A stretch of 64,000 nucleotides of DNA from Neisseria mucosa (GCF_003044445.1 NZ_POWX01000005.1:62001-126000), one strand, 5' to 3'. Positions 41,860 through 50,721 are shown, counted from the first letter of the stretch. Translations and numbers: made by a program. Notes: generated by a model from the sequence alone, not told the origin.

Positions 41860-42525
41860 TCAGCGGGCAGGCGTCCAAGCACCGCTTTCGATGCCGGCAA
41901 CCAAATTATTGACTGCTTCGCGGATGGCCAGGTCCAATACTTTGCCGTTCAGCGTCGCATCGTAGCCCGCAGTGCCGCCAAAGCCGACGACTTCGCGGTT
42001 GGACAATGAAAATTCCCCTGCGCCCTGCGCTGAATAAACCACTTCGGAAGTGCGTACATCCACGACGTTCAACGCTACTTTGGCATAGGCGACTTGGGAT
42101 TTGCCGCGTCCTAAAATCCCGAAAAGCTGATGGTCGCCGACATCTTTGCGGCCAAACTCGGTTACATCGCCGGTAATCACATAATCCGCACCTTTAAGGG
42201 CTTGGGTTTTGCCGCCGATGCCCGCTTCCTGCTTCAGCGCGCTCAATTGTGTACGGTTGAGTACGTTGAAACGGTTAGTCTGTTGCAGGTGGGTCAGTAA
42301 AATGGTTTTCGCCTGACTGCCCAAACGGTCTTCACCGTCGGAAAATACGCCGCGCTGGTAAGTGGAGCGGTTGTCGAAGCTACCGATGGAAATAGGCGCG
42401 CGCGCACCGTGATAAGGGGTATTGTAGCTGCTGACTTTGACGGCTTCGATGGTTTTGGAAGACTCGGTCGCACAGCCGGCTGCCAAGGCCGCGGTTGCGA
42501 AAATGCAGAGGAATTTTCTGTACAT
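41860..42525 (-). CDS. CsgG-family lipoprotein
   Basis: A 221-residue lipoprotein, lipidated at Cys18 (ATAALAAGCAT). The CsgG-type domain includes LGSQAKTILLTHLQQTNRFNVLNR and KGADYVITGDVTEFG. CsgG in E. coli is a curli export pore; here curli genes are absent and the pore would have another role. It is first of three lipoprotein genes, separated from the second by 13 bp containing a DUS. It faces purH divergently. Confidence 0.92.
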   Translation of the reverse strand: MYRKFLCIFATAALAAGCATESSKTIEAVKVSSYNTPYHGARAPISIGSFDNRSTYQRGVFSDGEDRLGSQAKTILLTHLQQTNRFNVLNRTQLSALKQEAGIGGKTQALKGADYVITGDVTEFGRKDVGDHQLFGILGRGKSQVAYAKVALNVVDVRTSEVVYSAQGAGEFSLSNREVVGFGGTAGYDATLNGKVLDLAIREAVNNLVAGIESGAWTPAR

Positions 42526-42680
42526 GTTTGATTACTCCTGAGTAACTCGGAATTTGGACTTTTTAGGGCAGATTATGCAATCCGACCGATTTTGCATTCT
42601 ATGGCTGTTTGTTAATGTATGCAAGATTTAACTGTATGAAATTTTAAAAATATTTAAAAATGTTAAGTGGTTGGATATGC

Positions 42681-42729
42681 GAAAGTCGTCTGAAAACTTA
42701 TGAACACGGTTTTCAGACGACCTTTTTTA
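42681..42729 (+). terminator. inverted-DUS hairpin in the csgG-like/purH divergent region
   Basis: GAAAGTCGTCTGAAAAC and GTTTTCAGACGACCTTTTTT form a stem followed by T run on the plus strand. It lies in the promoter gap (42526-42846) rather than after a gene. It may block readthrough or end a short leader RNA. The rest of this 321-bp gap is AT-rich; GATAAT at 42787-42792 may be part of the purH promoter. Confidence 0.6.
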
Positions 42730-42846
42730 TCGAAAAATTGTCAACAATTTTTCTGGAAAACTGCTGCTAAAAAGCCGAAACTAGAGGATAATACCGCCCC
42801 TGAAAGTGTTTGTTTCCAGTTATAAATCTGCTTAAAAGGAATCCCC

Positions 42847-44427
42847 ATGCCTTCCATCAAACGCGCCCTGATCAGCCTGTCCGACAAAAACGGCGCAGTC
42901 GAATTTGCCCAAACCCTGCACAAACTCGGTGTCGAAATCCTCTCCACCGGCGGCACGGCGAAGCTGCTTGCCGATGCGGGCGTTCCCGTGATTGAAGTCG
43001 CCGACTACACCGGTTTTCCCGAAATGCTTGACGGCCGCGTGAAAACGCTGCATCCGAAAATCCACGGTGGTATTTTGGGTCGGCGCGATTTGGGCGAACA
43101 CGTCGCCAAGATGGAAGAGCACGGCATCGGCAACATCGACCTCGTGTGCGTCAATCTTTACCCCTTCGCCGCCACCATCGCCAAGCCCGACTGCACGCTG
43201 GAAGACGCGATTGAAAACATCGACATCGGCGGCCCTACCATGGTGCGCTCCGCCGCGAAAAACTGGAAACACGTCGCCATCGTTACCGATACCGCCGACT
43301 TCCCCGCCATCGCCGCCGAAATGGAAGCCAACGGCGGCGCGTTGAGCGACAAAACCCGCTTCAACCTGTCGCGCAAGGCGTTCAGCCACACCGCCCAATA
43401 CGACGGCATGATTTCCAACTACCTAACCTCGCTTTCAGACGACGTCTTGAGCGGCACGCCCGAAATCGGTGAATTCCCAAGCCAGTTCAACCAAAGCTGG
43501 ATTAAAGTGCAAGACATGCGCTACGGCGAAAACCCGCACCAACGCGCCGCGTTCTACCGCGATGTGTACCCCGCCGCAGGCAGCCTCGCAGCCTACAAAC
43601 AGCTCCAAGGCAAAGAATTGTCGTACAACAATATCGCTGATGCCGATGCCGCTTGGGAAGCCGTCAAATCCTTCGACGCGCCCGCCTGCGTGATTGTGAA
43701 ACACGCCAATCCGTGCGGCGTCGCCGTTGCAGCCAATACATTGACCGCCTACAAACTCGCCTACGCCACCGACACCACCAGCGCGTTCGGCGGCATCATC
43801 GCCTTCAACCGCGAAGTGGACGGCGAAACCGTTAAACAGATTACCGATAATCAGTTTATGGAAGTCTTGATGGCGCCGAAGTTCACCGCCGAAGCCCTCG
43901 AAATCGCCGCTGCCAAGAAAAACGTGCGCGTGTTGGAAGTGCCGCTCGAAGCAGGCGCGAATCGCTTCGAACTCAAACGCGTCGGCGGCGGACTGTTGGT
44001 ACAAACGCCCGACATCCACCGCATCAGCCGCGCCGATTTGAAAGTCGTCTCCAAACGCCAACCGACCGAGCAGGAATGGAACGATTTGCTGTTCGTTTGG
44101 AACGTCGCCAAATACGTCAAATCCAACGCCATCGTGTTCGGCAAAGGCGGTCAAACCTACGGCATCGGCGCAGGCCAAATGAGCCGCGTGGACAGCACCC
44201 GCATCGCTGCCCGCAAAGCGCAGGACGCAGGTTTGGACTTAAACGGCGCATGCGCTGCCTCCGATGCCTTCTTCCCGTTCCGCGACGGCGTGGACGTGAT
44301 TGCCGAACAGGGCATCAAAGCCATCATCCACCCCGCAGGCTCGATGCGCGATCAGGAAGTCTTCGATGCGGCGGACGAACACGGCATCGCCATGGTGGTA
44401 ACGGGTGTTCGCCATTTTAGACATTGA
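42847..44427 (+). CDS. purH: bifunctional AICAR transformylase/IMP cyclohydrolase
   Basis: A 526-residue protein. The N-terminal IMP cyclohydrolase (MGS-like) domain starts KRALISLSDKNG and has the STGGTAKLL loop; the C-terminal transformylase has VIVKHANPCGVA with catalytic Lys-His, and SDAFFPFRDGVD. It performs the last two steps of IMP synthesis. An in-frame reverse DUS encodes SDDV near residue 197. AAAAGGAATCCCC gives a good ribosome site. Confidence 0.97.
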   Translation: MPSIKRALISLSDKNGAVEFAQTLHKLGVEILSTGGTAKLLADAGVPVIEVADYTGFPEMLDGRVKTLHPKIHGGILGRRDLGEHVAKMEEHGIGNIDLVCVNLYPFAATIAKPDCTLEDAIENIDIGGPTMVRSAAKNWKHVAIVTDTADFPAIAAEMEANGGALSDKTRFNLSRKAFSHTAQYDGMISNYLTSLSDDVLSGTPEIGEFPSQFNQSWIKVQDMRYGENPHQRAAFYRDVYPAAGSLAAYKQLQGKELSYNNIADADAAWEAVKSFDAPACVIVKHANPCGVAVAANTLTAYKLAYATDTTSAFGGIIAFNREVDGETVKQITDNQFMEVLMAPKFTAEALEIAAAKKNVRVLEVPLEAGANRFELKRVGGGLLVQTPDIHRISRADLKVVSKRQPTEQEWNDLLFVWNVAKYVKSNAIVFGKGGQTYGIGAGQMSRVDSTRIAARKAQDAGLDLNGACAASDAFFPFRDGVDVIAEQGIKAIIHPAGSMRDQEVFDAADEHGIAMVVTGVRHFRH

Positions 44428-44450
44428 TTCGGGAAATAAATAATGTGAAC

Positions 44451-44488
44451 AAAGGTCGTCTGAAAAACTATTTTCAGACGACCTTTTT
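44451..44488. terminator. inverted-DUS terminator of purH
   Basis: AAAGGTCGTCTGAAAA and TTTTCAGACGACCTTTTT pair closely, 24 bp after the purH stop. It can also serve the minus-strand HAD gene. Confidence 0.92.
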
Positions 44489-44558
44489 GTACAAGAGATG
44501 TCCAGAGATACACGGCAATTGCATTTTCATTCTGTCCGACAAAATGCCGCTGTTGAGG

Positions 44559-44867
44559 CTATTGGTCAATTTGCCCACTGTTGATGGGGAGGAAGTGGGT
44601 GCAGAACCGCCATTCGTGTACTGCTTGATCATCGATATAGGCGTTCGGTTTGGGTAAAAATGCTTGAAAACATTCCGATATGCCCAATTCTTCTGCGCTG
44701 CGACGGGCGTAGTCGGCTCCTCCGCTGCTCCAGAGGTAAAGCATATGTCCGTTTTCATGCAGGCGGCGGACTTGGCGGATGACTTCGGGCATGGGAATGC
44801 GCGTACTGCCTACGCTTCTGACAAGGGTGTCGTCCACATCAATGAAAATAACGGTAGGTCTACTCAT
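44559..44867 (-). CDS. small HAD-superfamily hydrolase
   Basis: A 102-residue minimal HAD protein. Motif I is IFIDVDDTLV with the nucleophile Asp10 and acid Asp12; motif II is LYLWSSGG; motif IV is YIDDQ. It lacks a cap domain. Substrate is likely a small phosphate ester, but unknown. ATG has weak ribosome support. The C-terminal residues (TNHFLP-like) have no match I know. Confidence 0.72.
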   Translation of the reverse strand: MSRPTVIFIDVDDTLVRSVGSTRIPMPEVIRQVRRLHENGHMLYLWSSGGADYARRSAEELGISECFQAFLPKPNAYIDDQAVHEWRFCTHFLPINSGQIDQ

Positions 44868-44980
44868 TAGATTAATTGCTTTGAAATGGGTGGATGGATA
44901 TCAAAAAGGTCGTCTGAAAAACCTTTTCATATTTTCTATCATTGTTTTGTTCAATTACTGCTTTATTTGTTAAAACGGGT

Positions 44981-45775
44981 TTATTGGTTCTCCCGTATCC
45001 ATTTTTCCCAACGCTCGAACAGGGCAGGTTGCAGGGCGGCGATGACGGAGCGTTTGAAGACGTGTTCGCCGCTCCAGAAGTCGTCGCCTTCCAAAGTGGA
45101 CAGGTTGCCGCCTGCTTCTTCGAAAATCAACGCGCCGGCGGCGTAGTCCCACAGTTTTTGCCCGCCGTGGACGTACACGTCGTAGCGTCCGCTGGCGAGG
45201 TAGCACCAGTCGAGCGTGCTGCTGCCCATGCTGCGGATGGTGCCGAAGGGGGCGAGCGTGCTCATGCGGCTGGTGAGTTTGCCGGAGCGCAGGTATTTGA
45301 TTTCAACGCCTGCGATGGCTTCGCTGAGTTTTTTGTCGACGGTGCGCAGGGGGAGTGGTGTGCCGTTGAGGTATGCGCCTTTGCCGCGTTCGGCGTAGAA
45401 ACATTCGCCGCTGACGGGGTTGTAGATGATGCCGAGTTCGGCGCGGCCGTTTTTGACGAAGGCGACGGAAACGGCGAAATGGGGCAGTCCGTTGACGAAG
45501 TTGTTGGTTCCGTCTATGGGGTCGACGACCCACAGCCCGTCGGTATGCGCGTGCAGTTTCCAAAGGGTGGTTTGTTCTTGCACGCTCATTTCTTCGCCGA
45601 GCATGGGGCTGTCGATCAACAAGGGCAGGGCGGCGGCGAAGGCGGTTTGGGCGGCAAGGTCGGCTTCGCTGAGCATGGAGCCGTCTTCTTTGCGGTGCGA
45701 CGGGGTATTCAGGAAGCGCGGCATGACTTCGGTTTGCGCGATGTGCCGGACGACTTTTTGCAATCGGTGTAACAC
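44981..45775 (-). CDS. inositol monophosphatase family protein (SuhB-like)
   Basis: A 264-residue protein starting at GTG 45775. The metal sites are present: Glu in GEEMS, WVVDPIDGTNNFVNG, and WDYAAGALIFEEAGG near the end. It dephosphorylates inositol phosphate or related substrates; in E. coli SuhB also affects rRNA transcription. The GTG is preferred because AAGGACAAAAA lies just upstream and a divergent promoter lies between it and rsmE; the longer frame would start inside the rsmE start codon. Confidence 0.9.
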   Translation of the reverse strand: MLHRLQKVVRHIAQTEVMPRFLNTPSHRKEDGSMLSEADLAAQTAFAAALPLLIDSPMLGEEMSVQEQTTLWKLHAHTDGLWVVDPIDGTNNFVNGLPHFAVSVAFVKNGRAELGIIYNPVSGECFYAERGKGAYLNGTPLPLRTVDKKLSEAIAGVEIKYLRSGKLTSRMSTLAPFGTIRSMGSSTLDWCYLASGRYDVYVHGGQKLWDYAAGALIFEEAGGNLSTLEGDDFWSGEHVFKRSVIAALQPALFERWEKWIRENQ

Positions 45776-45790
45776 TTTTTGTCCTTGTTT

Positions 45791-45830
45791 TTGCGGTTGG
45801 GGTGCGAAATCGTATAATCGCGTTATTATA
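45791..45830. promoter_or_regulatory. overlapping divergent promoters of rsmE and the SuhB-like gene
   Basis: On the plus strand TATAAT at 45813-45818 lies 16 bp after TTGCGG (45791-45796) and would drive rsmE with a leader of about 27 nt. On the minus strand another perfect TATAAT (45830-45825) would drive the phosphatase gene with a leader near 43 nt; its -35 is weak. The two -10 elements are six bases apart. Confidence 0.55.
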
Positions 45831-45851
45831 TCCGTTTTCACTTGAAGAACC

Positions 45852-46577
45852 ATGTCCAGATTTTATCTGCCTGATGCTTTATATGCGGGGCAAGTCGTTG
45901 AACTGCCTGATAATGTTGTGCGTCATTTAAATGTTTTGCGCGTGCGCTGCGGGGAAGAGGTCGTTTTGTTTAACGGCAACGGCAAGGCGTATCCCGCGCG
46001 TTTGGATGTTTTGGAAAAACGCCGTGCCTGTGCGGAAGTGTTGCGCGAGGAGGAGACGGACAACGAGTCGCCGCTGAAAATCACGCTGGTGCAGTCGGTA
46101 TCGAGCGGTGAACGTATGGATTTTACTTTGCAGAAAAGCGTGGAACTGGGCGTGGTGGCGATTCAGCCGGTGATCAGTGAACGCTGCGTCGTACGCCTGA
46201 GCGGCGAGAGGGCGGATAAACGGGTGGTGCGTTGGCAGGAAATTGTGGTGTCTGCCTGCGAACAAAGCGGCAGGAATATTGTGCCGGAAGTGCGCCCGCT
46301 GCTGCCTTACCGCGAGGCTTTGAAACAGATGTCGTCTGAAACGACCAAGCTGTTGATGAGTTTGAACCGTGCCCAGAGTTTGCGTGCCGTCAAGCCGTTT
46401 TCAGACGACCTGATTTTTATGGTGGGGCCGGAAGGCGGCTGGACGGACGAGGAGGAACGGTTGGCGTTTGAAGCGGGATTTCAGTCGGTAACGCTGGGCA
46501 AGCGGGTTTTGCGGACGGAAACCGCTTCGCTGGCGGCGATTGCAGCGATGCAGACGCTTTGGGGGGATTTTGTGTAA
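45852..46577 (+). CDS. rsmE: 16S rRNA (uracil1498-N3)-methyltransferase
   Basis: A 241-residue SPOUT methyltransferase. The N-terminal PUA-like domain begins MSRFYLPDALYAGQVVELPDN; the knotted SAM site has MVGPEGGWTDEEE and TLGKRVLRTETA. It methylates U1498 of 16S rRNA. An in-frame reverse DUS encodes FSDD before the SAM motif. It is divergent from a SuhB-like gene. Confidence 0.96.
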   Translation: MSRFYLPDALYAGQVVELPDNVVRHLNVLRVRCGEEVVLFNGNGKAYPARLDVLEKRRACAEVLREEETDNESPLKITLVQSVSSGERMDFTLQKSVELGVVAIQPVISERCVVRLSGERADKRVVRWQEIVVSACEQSGRNIVPEVRPLLPYREALKQMSSETTKLLMSLNRAQSLRAVKPFSDDLIFMVGPEGGWTDEEERLAFEAGFQSVTLGKRVLRTETASLAAIAAMQTLWGDFV

Positions 46578-46776
46578 CCGAGGTCGTCTGAAAACGGGAT
46601 GGGAAACGTAAATTTTTAGATGGTTTGAAAAGTAAGTTTTATTAAAATCATATGTTTATATTTGTTTTTCAAGCCATTGCCCGCTTTACCTGTTTTACGC
46701 CTTCGCGGCGTTGGGCAATTCATCCGTTTTCGCTTACAATAGCCGATTATCCGAATCAACGCTCAAAGGCCTTCAC

Positions 46777-47739
46777 ATGCAATACGCCAAAATTTTAGGT
46801 ACCGGCAGCTATCTTCCCGCCAACCGCGTCAGCAACGACGATTTGGCGAAAAAAGTCGATACGTCCGACGAGTGGATTACCACCCGTACCGGCATCAAGT
46901 TCCGCCATATTGCAGACGAAGGCGAAAAAACCAGCGACCTCGCCGCCGAAGCATCACGCCGCGCGCTGGTTGCAGCGGGTGTCGCTGCCGATGAAATCGA
47001 TTTGATTATCGTGGCAACCGCTACCCCCGATATGCAGTTCCCGTCCACCGCGACCATCGTCCAGCAAAAACTCGGCATAGAAAACGGCTGTCCCGCATTT
47101 GACGTGCAGGCGGTCTGCGCGGGCTTTATGTACGCCCTGACCACCGCCAACGCCTACATCAAAAGCGGCATGGCGAAAAAGGTTTTGGTCATCGGCGCGG
47201 AAACGTTCAGCCGCATCGTGGATTGGAACGACCGCACGACCTGCGTTTTGTTTGGCGACGGCGCAGGCGCGGTAGTATTGGGCGCGTCCGACGAAGCAGG
47301 TATCATTCATAGCAAACTCAAAGCAGACGGCAACTACCTCGACCTGCTCAACGTACCCGGTCAAATCGCCAACGGGCAAGTTTGCGGTTCTCCTTACGTC
47401 AAAATGGACGGGCCGGGCGTGTTTAAATTCGCGGTCAAAATGCTCGCAAAAATCGCCGACGAAGTCATCAGCGAAGCAGGTTATACCCCCGATCAAATCG
47501 ACTGGCTCGTGCCACACCAAGCCAACAAACGCATCATAGACTCCACCGCCAAACACTTGGGTCTGGACATGGAAAAAGTCATCCTGACCGTACAGGAACA
47601 CGGCAACACATCCGCCGCTTCCATCCCGCTCGCACTCGACGTCGGCATCCAAAACGGTCAAATCAAGCGCGGACAAAACTTGTTGCTCGAAGGCATAGGC
47701 GGCGGCTTCGCATGGGGCGCGGTGCTGGTGAAATACTGA
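46777..47739 (+). CDS. fabH: beta-ketoacyl-ACP synthase III
   Basis: A 320-residue condensing enzyme. The catalytic triad is Cys114 (VQAVCAGF), His247 (VPHQANKRI) and Asn277 (EHGNTSAAS). It starts fatty-acid synthesis by joining acetyl-CoA to malonyl-ACP. The ATG at 46777 begins the family sequence MQYAKILGTGSYLP; upstream in-frame codons are not conserved. A Correia element follows the stop by 21 bp. The gap before it (46578-46776) holds one DUS and no gene. Confidence 0.96.
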   Translation: MQYAKILGTGSYLPANRVSNDDLAKKVDTSDEWITTRTGIKFRHIADEGEKTSDLAAEASRRALVAAGVAADEIDLIIVATATPDMQFPSTATIVQQKLGIENGCPAFDVQAVCAGFMYALTTANAYIKSGMAKKVLVIGAETFSRIVDWNDRTTCVLFGDGAGAVVLGASDEAGIIHSKLKADGNYLDLLNVPGQIANGQVCGSPYVKMDGPGVFKFAVKMLAKIADEVISEAGYTPDQIDWLVPHQANKRIIDSTAKHLGLDMEKVILTVQEHGNTSAASIPLALDVGIQNGQIKRGQNLLLEGIGGGFAWGAVLVKY

Positions 47740-47759
47740 TTTTTTGTTTGTTTCAAACT

Positions 47760-47866
47760 TATAGTGGATTAAATTTAAACCAGTACGGCGTTGCCTCGCC
47801 TTGCCGTACTATTTGTACTGTCTGCGGCTTCGTCGCCTTGTCCTGATTTAAAGTTAATCCACTATA
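47760..47866. mobile_element. Correia element (CREE), 107-bp form, abutting dRS3
   Basis: A complete element with ends TATAGTGGATTAAATTT and TTAATCCACTATA. Its last base is the first base of the dRS3 palindrome at 47866-47885, so it appears inserted at the edge of a NIME. Confidence 0.93.
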
Positions 47867-47963
47867 TTCCCACGCAGGTGGGAATCCAATTTTGAATTGC
47901 AGCAATTTCTTTTCAAACAAAGATTTCTTGAGCTTGCCGATGAATTCCTGCCTGTGCGGGAAG
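47866..47963. repeat. NIME remnant with one intact and one decayed dRS3
   Basis: ATTCCCACGCAGGTGGGAAT at 47866-47885 is intact. The partner at 47944-47963 is decayed (ATTCCTGCCTGTGCGGGAAG). The interior is shared in type with other NIMEs here. Confidence 0.75.
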
Positions 47964-48021
47964 GCAGACGGCAAGTGTCATATCAAAAGAAGATGACCAG
48001 CCCTATATCCGCTTAAAATAT

Positions 48022-48070
48022 GAAAGGTCGTCTGAAAACCTGATGCTTTGGGTTTTCATACGACCTTTCA
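48022..48070. terminator. inverted-DUS terminator with one mutated arm
   Basis: GAAAGGTCGTCTGAAAACC and GGTTTTCATACGACCTTTC form a stem with one mismatch (CATACG for CAGACG). It lies between fabH and the minus-strand lipoprotein. No gene lies in 48071-48162. Confidence 0.75.
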
Positions 48071-48162
48071 TCATTCAGACCTTATGAAAGTCCAAAAAAT
48101 GCGCTGTTCGATCAGACACAGATGGCATTTGCCATATGATTTTCCTGCTTCGTACAAAGTAT

Positions 48163-48990
48163 TTATTTACCGTCCCGCGTACCACCGAAACCGATATTGA
48201 AAAACGATTTGAGTTTACCTGCAATCGAGTCGGCATTCGGACCAAAGATGCCCAATTCGTAATTGCCTGCCGGTATATAGTCCGGATTATAAGGATCGCC
48301 CGACCTGGCAACATCGACATTGCTTCGTACACCCATGACTTCCTGTCCGTCCAGATTGATTTTTTCGAGCTTGCCCTGTCTCAGCATGATGTCTCCAAAA
48401 TCTAATTGAAGCGAGGAAATTTTTCCATGGCCGGTACGTTCGTCGAAATCTATGGTGTATTCCAAAGAACCGGGACTTGTGCCGTAGCCAATAGTACCTT
48501 CTACAGGATCGGTTCGATCGTTAAAAGCATCGCCGTGATAAACCACCTTGCCCATTTTAGGCAAGGCTGACTCAAGTGTCGGGGTGCCGCTGATTTGGAT
48601 ATCTGTAACCTCTCCAGTGTAGCCGTTAGCTTGCAGCTTCGTTTGCGTAATGCCTGTAACTGTCGAGTAAGGCAGTTCGTAAATCCGCTTGGCACTTTTA
48701 TCCGGCATGGTTGCCAGCGTCAGCTTCGGCTCTTTGGGAGCGTTGCCTGCTGTCTGGTCTGTTGGCGGTTGGGTTGCAGGCGTTTGCGGTTTGGTGTTGT
48801 CTGCTGCTTGGGTTGTAGGTGAATCGCCGCTGCTGCCACCTGATTGATCTGCGGCCGGTGTGGTTGCAGGCGTTTGCGGCTTGGCGTTATTTGCTGCTTG
48901 GGTTGAGGGAGAGTCTCCACCGCTGCTGCCACAGGCGGCAAGTGCGACTGCGAGGATAGACAAAGAGAAGGCGCGTGATAGGTATGTCAT
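48163..48990 (-). CDS. TbpB/fHbp-like surface lipoprotein
   Basis: A 275-residue lipoprotein with Cys20 (VALAACGSSGG). Residues about 22-85 are a Pro/Thr/Gln-rich spacer built from two imperfect repeats (QAANNAKPQTPATTPAAD and QAADNTKPQTPATQPPTD). The C-terminal region is beta-rich with GKVVYHGDAF, LEYTIDFDERTGHGKISS, and GNYELGIFGPNADSIAG, a sequence typical of TbpB, NHBA and fHbp barrels. Such proteins are surface-exposed via Slam and bind host ligands; no ligand is evident. It ends FGGTRDGK, an unusual extension. No Slam gene is nearby. Confidence 0.82.
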   Translation of the reverse strand: MTYLSRAFSLSILAVALAACGSSGGDSPSTQAANNAKPQTPATTPAADQSGGSSGDSPTTQAADNTKPQTPATQPPTDQTAGNAPKEPKLTLATMPDKSAKRIYELPYSTVTGITQTKLQANGYTGEVTDIQISGTPTLESALPKMGKVVYHGDAFNDRTDPVEGTIGYGTSPGSLEYTIDFDERTGHGKISSLQLDFGDIMLRQGKLEKINLDGQEVMGVRSNVDVARSGDPYNPDYIPAGNYELGIFGPNADSIAGKLKSFFNIGFGGTRDGK

Positions 48991-49254
48991 GATATTTCCC
49001 TAAGCTCGTTTATGGACAATGTAAAGGATAATGTAAAGATTTTCTTCGGGTGCGAAGATGTTCATTCTCTTATGTTTTTTATAATTTTTCAAGAAGTTAT
49101 TTTAGACTTTGGTCAGTTTTTTGATAGGGGGTTAAGAGGGAGTTTTTCATTTAATTACATTGAAACAGGGAGGGGGGAAGCTTTTTGTATGCGTCAATTT
49201 ATTTTTCAAATGCACAACTCAATGCTTGTAGATACCTCCTAATTCTTTTCACGC
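48991..49254. other. AT-rich gap upstream of the lipoprotein gene
   Basis: This 264-bp stretch likely contains the lipoprotein promoter. A 76-codon plus-strand frame starts within it, but it has no ribosome site and no family features. Nothing else is visible. Confidence 0.5.
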
Positions 49255-49316
49255 AAAAAAGGTTGTCTGAAAACGTGTAGTTGCTTCAAACCGACACCGT
49301 TTCAGACGACCTTTTA
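49255..49316. terminator. inverted-DUS hairpin with long loop
   Basis: AAAAAAGGTTGTCTGAAAACG and CGTTTCAGACGACCTTTTAT pair across about 28 bp; the left arm has one base change. It isolates the lipoprotein promoter side from the next gene. Confidence 0.65.
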
Positions 49317-49412
49317 TTCATTATGGTTAAATTCTGCATAAATTATGATAAATCGGTATAATTGGAAAGCTGGTTATTATCCAATACATTTTTTCCTTAA
49401 TATAAAAATAAA

Positions 49413-50702
49413 ATGAACCATAATAAACATTACGGGACAATCGCCCATTGGTTCGGGGAAATGAGCCGCGGCTCCATTATTTGCGACGAGTCTTCGCAAC
49501 GCATCTTTGCCAACCGCCAATCCCTCCACCCCGATTATCAAGAACCTGAAACCGGACACCGTGTCAGCTTTCAAATAGAAACGGAAAACAACCGCGCCGT
49601 CGCAAGGGGTGTCGAGCGCGTCAATCCGGGTTATAAAAACAATGACAGCGCGGTCATTACGCTGACCGACTGGGATTGGTCGAAGAATGGTGGTTATGGA
49701 ATGGATGTTTCAAATGAAGGGCAGCCGGTCTTTGTGCTGGGACAGTTTCTTGCCGACCAAACCCGTACGCCTAGGGCGGGCGACCGCCTTGAAGGCACGC
49801 TGCGCCGCCATCCCAACGGACAGTGGCTGCTGGTCAATGCCGTTATCCGCAGTACGCCTGAATCCGAACCCGAACCTGAGTCGATACACGCTGCGTCCGC
49901 TAAAAAAGAAAATGTTCAAACCATACACTTTTCCCGTCCGGAGCACGGTCCCAAAGTTCAAGCCAAAATCGAGCAGCCGTTGGTTGCCGAAACCCGTTAT
50001 CCCGCTCCGAAATCCGCCCAAAAGAATCTGCTACCGCCTAATCAGGTCATGAGTGGTACGATTACCACATGGGATGATGCCAAAGGCTATGGCTTCATCC
50101 GTTTCGGCGACGAGTCTCAAAATATTTTCTTTCACATCAGCGCGTACCATTACAATACCAGCCGTCCGCAAACAGGTCAGCGCGTCAGTTTCTACTGCAA
50201 CCGCCCGATAGAAGGCAACCGCCAACAAGCGATCAAGGTCGTCCAGTTGGGCGATGAAGCATTTCTGTTTGACGAATTGCCACCCGACCACAACAGGCTC
50301 AATATCGATATGCAGGCTCTCCTTATCAACAGCGTCATTGCCGTCGTTTTCCTGACCGTTGTCGCCGCGCTTTCTAATAAACTGTTTTTCATTTACGTCC
50401 TTATCAGTATTGCCGCCTTCATTCTCTATCAACAGGATAAGCAGACGGCGATGGAGTCCGCGCGCAAAATCAGACGTAAAAACGAGTACCAAAACCGCAT
50501 CCCTGAAAACAAACTGCACGCATTCAGCCTACTGGGCGGCTGGCCCGGCGCATTGGTTGCGCGCGCCGCGTTCCGCCACAAAACCAAGAAAGTTCCTTTT
50601 GTTCAGATTTTCTGGCTGACAGTGGCAATAAATGTTGCCATTACCTATGCCCTGCTGATACATTACGCCGATAATCCTCTGACGAATTTTCTGAAAAACT
50701 AA
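49413..50702 (+). CDS. membrane protein with three cold-shock-like domains and DUF1294
   Basis: A 429-residue protein. Three OB/cold-shock-like units can be read: residues about 6-70 (HYGTIAHWFGEMSRGSIICD), 78-147 (AVITLTDWDWSKNGGYGMDV) and 213-280 (MSGTITTWDDAKGYGFIRFG). Only the third keeps a clear RNP1-like GYGFIRF. Two membrane helices (about 300-342), a DUF1294 motif (NKLHAFSLLGGWPGALVARA) and a last helix (about 403-423) follow. Related proteins usually have a single CSD plus DUF1294. It may link nucleic-acid binding to the inner membrane. Ribosome-site support is weak. It is 19 bp before fabD. Confidence 0.85.
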   Translation: MNHNKHYGTIAHWFGEMSRGSIICDESSQRIFANRQSLHPDYQEPETGHRVSFQIETENNRAVARGVERVNPGYKNNDSAVITLTDWDWSKNGGYGMDVSNEGQPVFVLGQFLADQTRTPRAGDRLEGTLRRHPNGQWLLVNAVIRSTPESEPEPESIHAASAKKENVQTIHFSRPEHGPKVQAKIEQPLVAETRYPAPKSAQKNLLPPNQVMSGTITTWDDAKGYGFIRFGDESQNIFFHISAYHYNTSRPQTGQRVSFYCNRPIEGNRQQAIKVVQLGDEAFLFDELPPDHNRLNIDMQALLINSVIAVVFLTVVAALSNKLFFIYVLISIAAFILYQQDKQTAMESARKIRRKNEYQNRIPENKLHAFSLLGGWPGALVARAAFRHKTKKVPFVQIFWLTVAINVAITYALLIHYADNPLTNFLKN

Positions 50703-50721
50703 ACCAAAACAAAGGAATATC

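Noticed and set aside
44424..44657. Plus-strand frame opposite the HAD gene
   Set aside because: It includes the purH terminator and mirrors the HAD coding strand.
49012..49242. 76-residue plus-strand frame upstream of the lipoprotein gene
   Set aside because: There is no ribosome site, the composition is irregular, and it overlaps the expected lipoprotein promoter.
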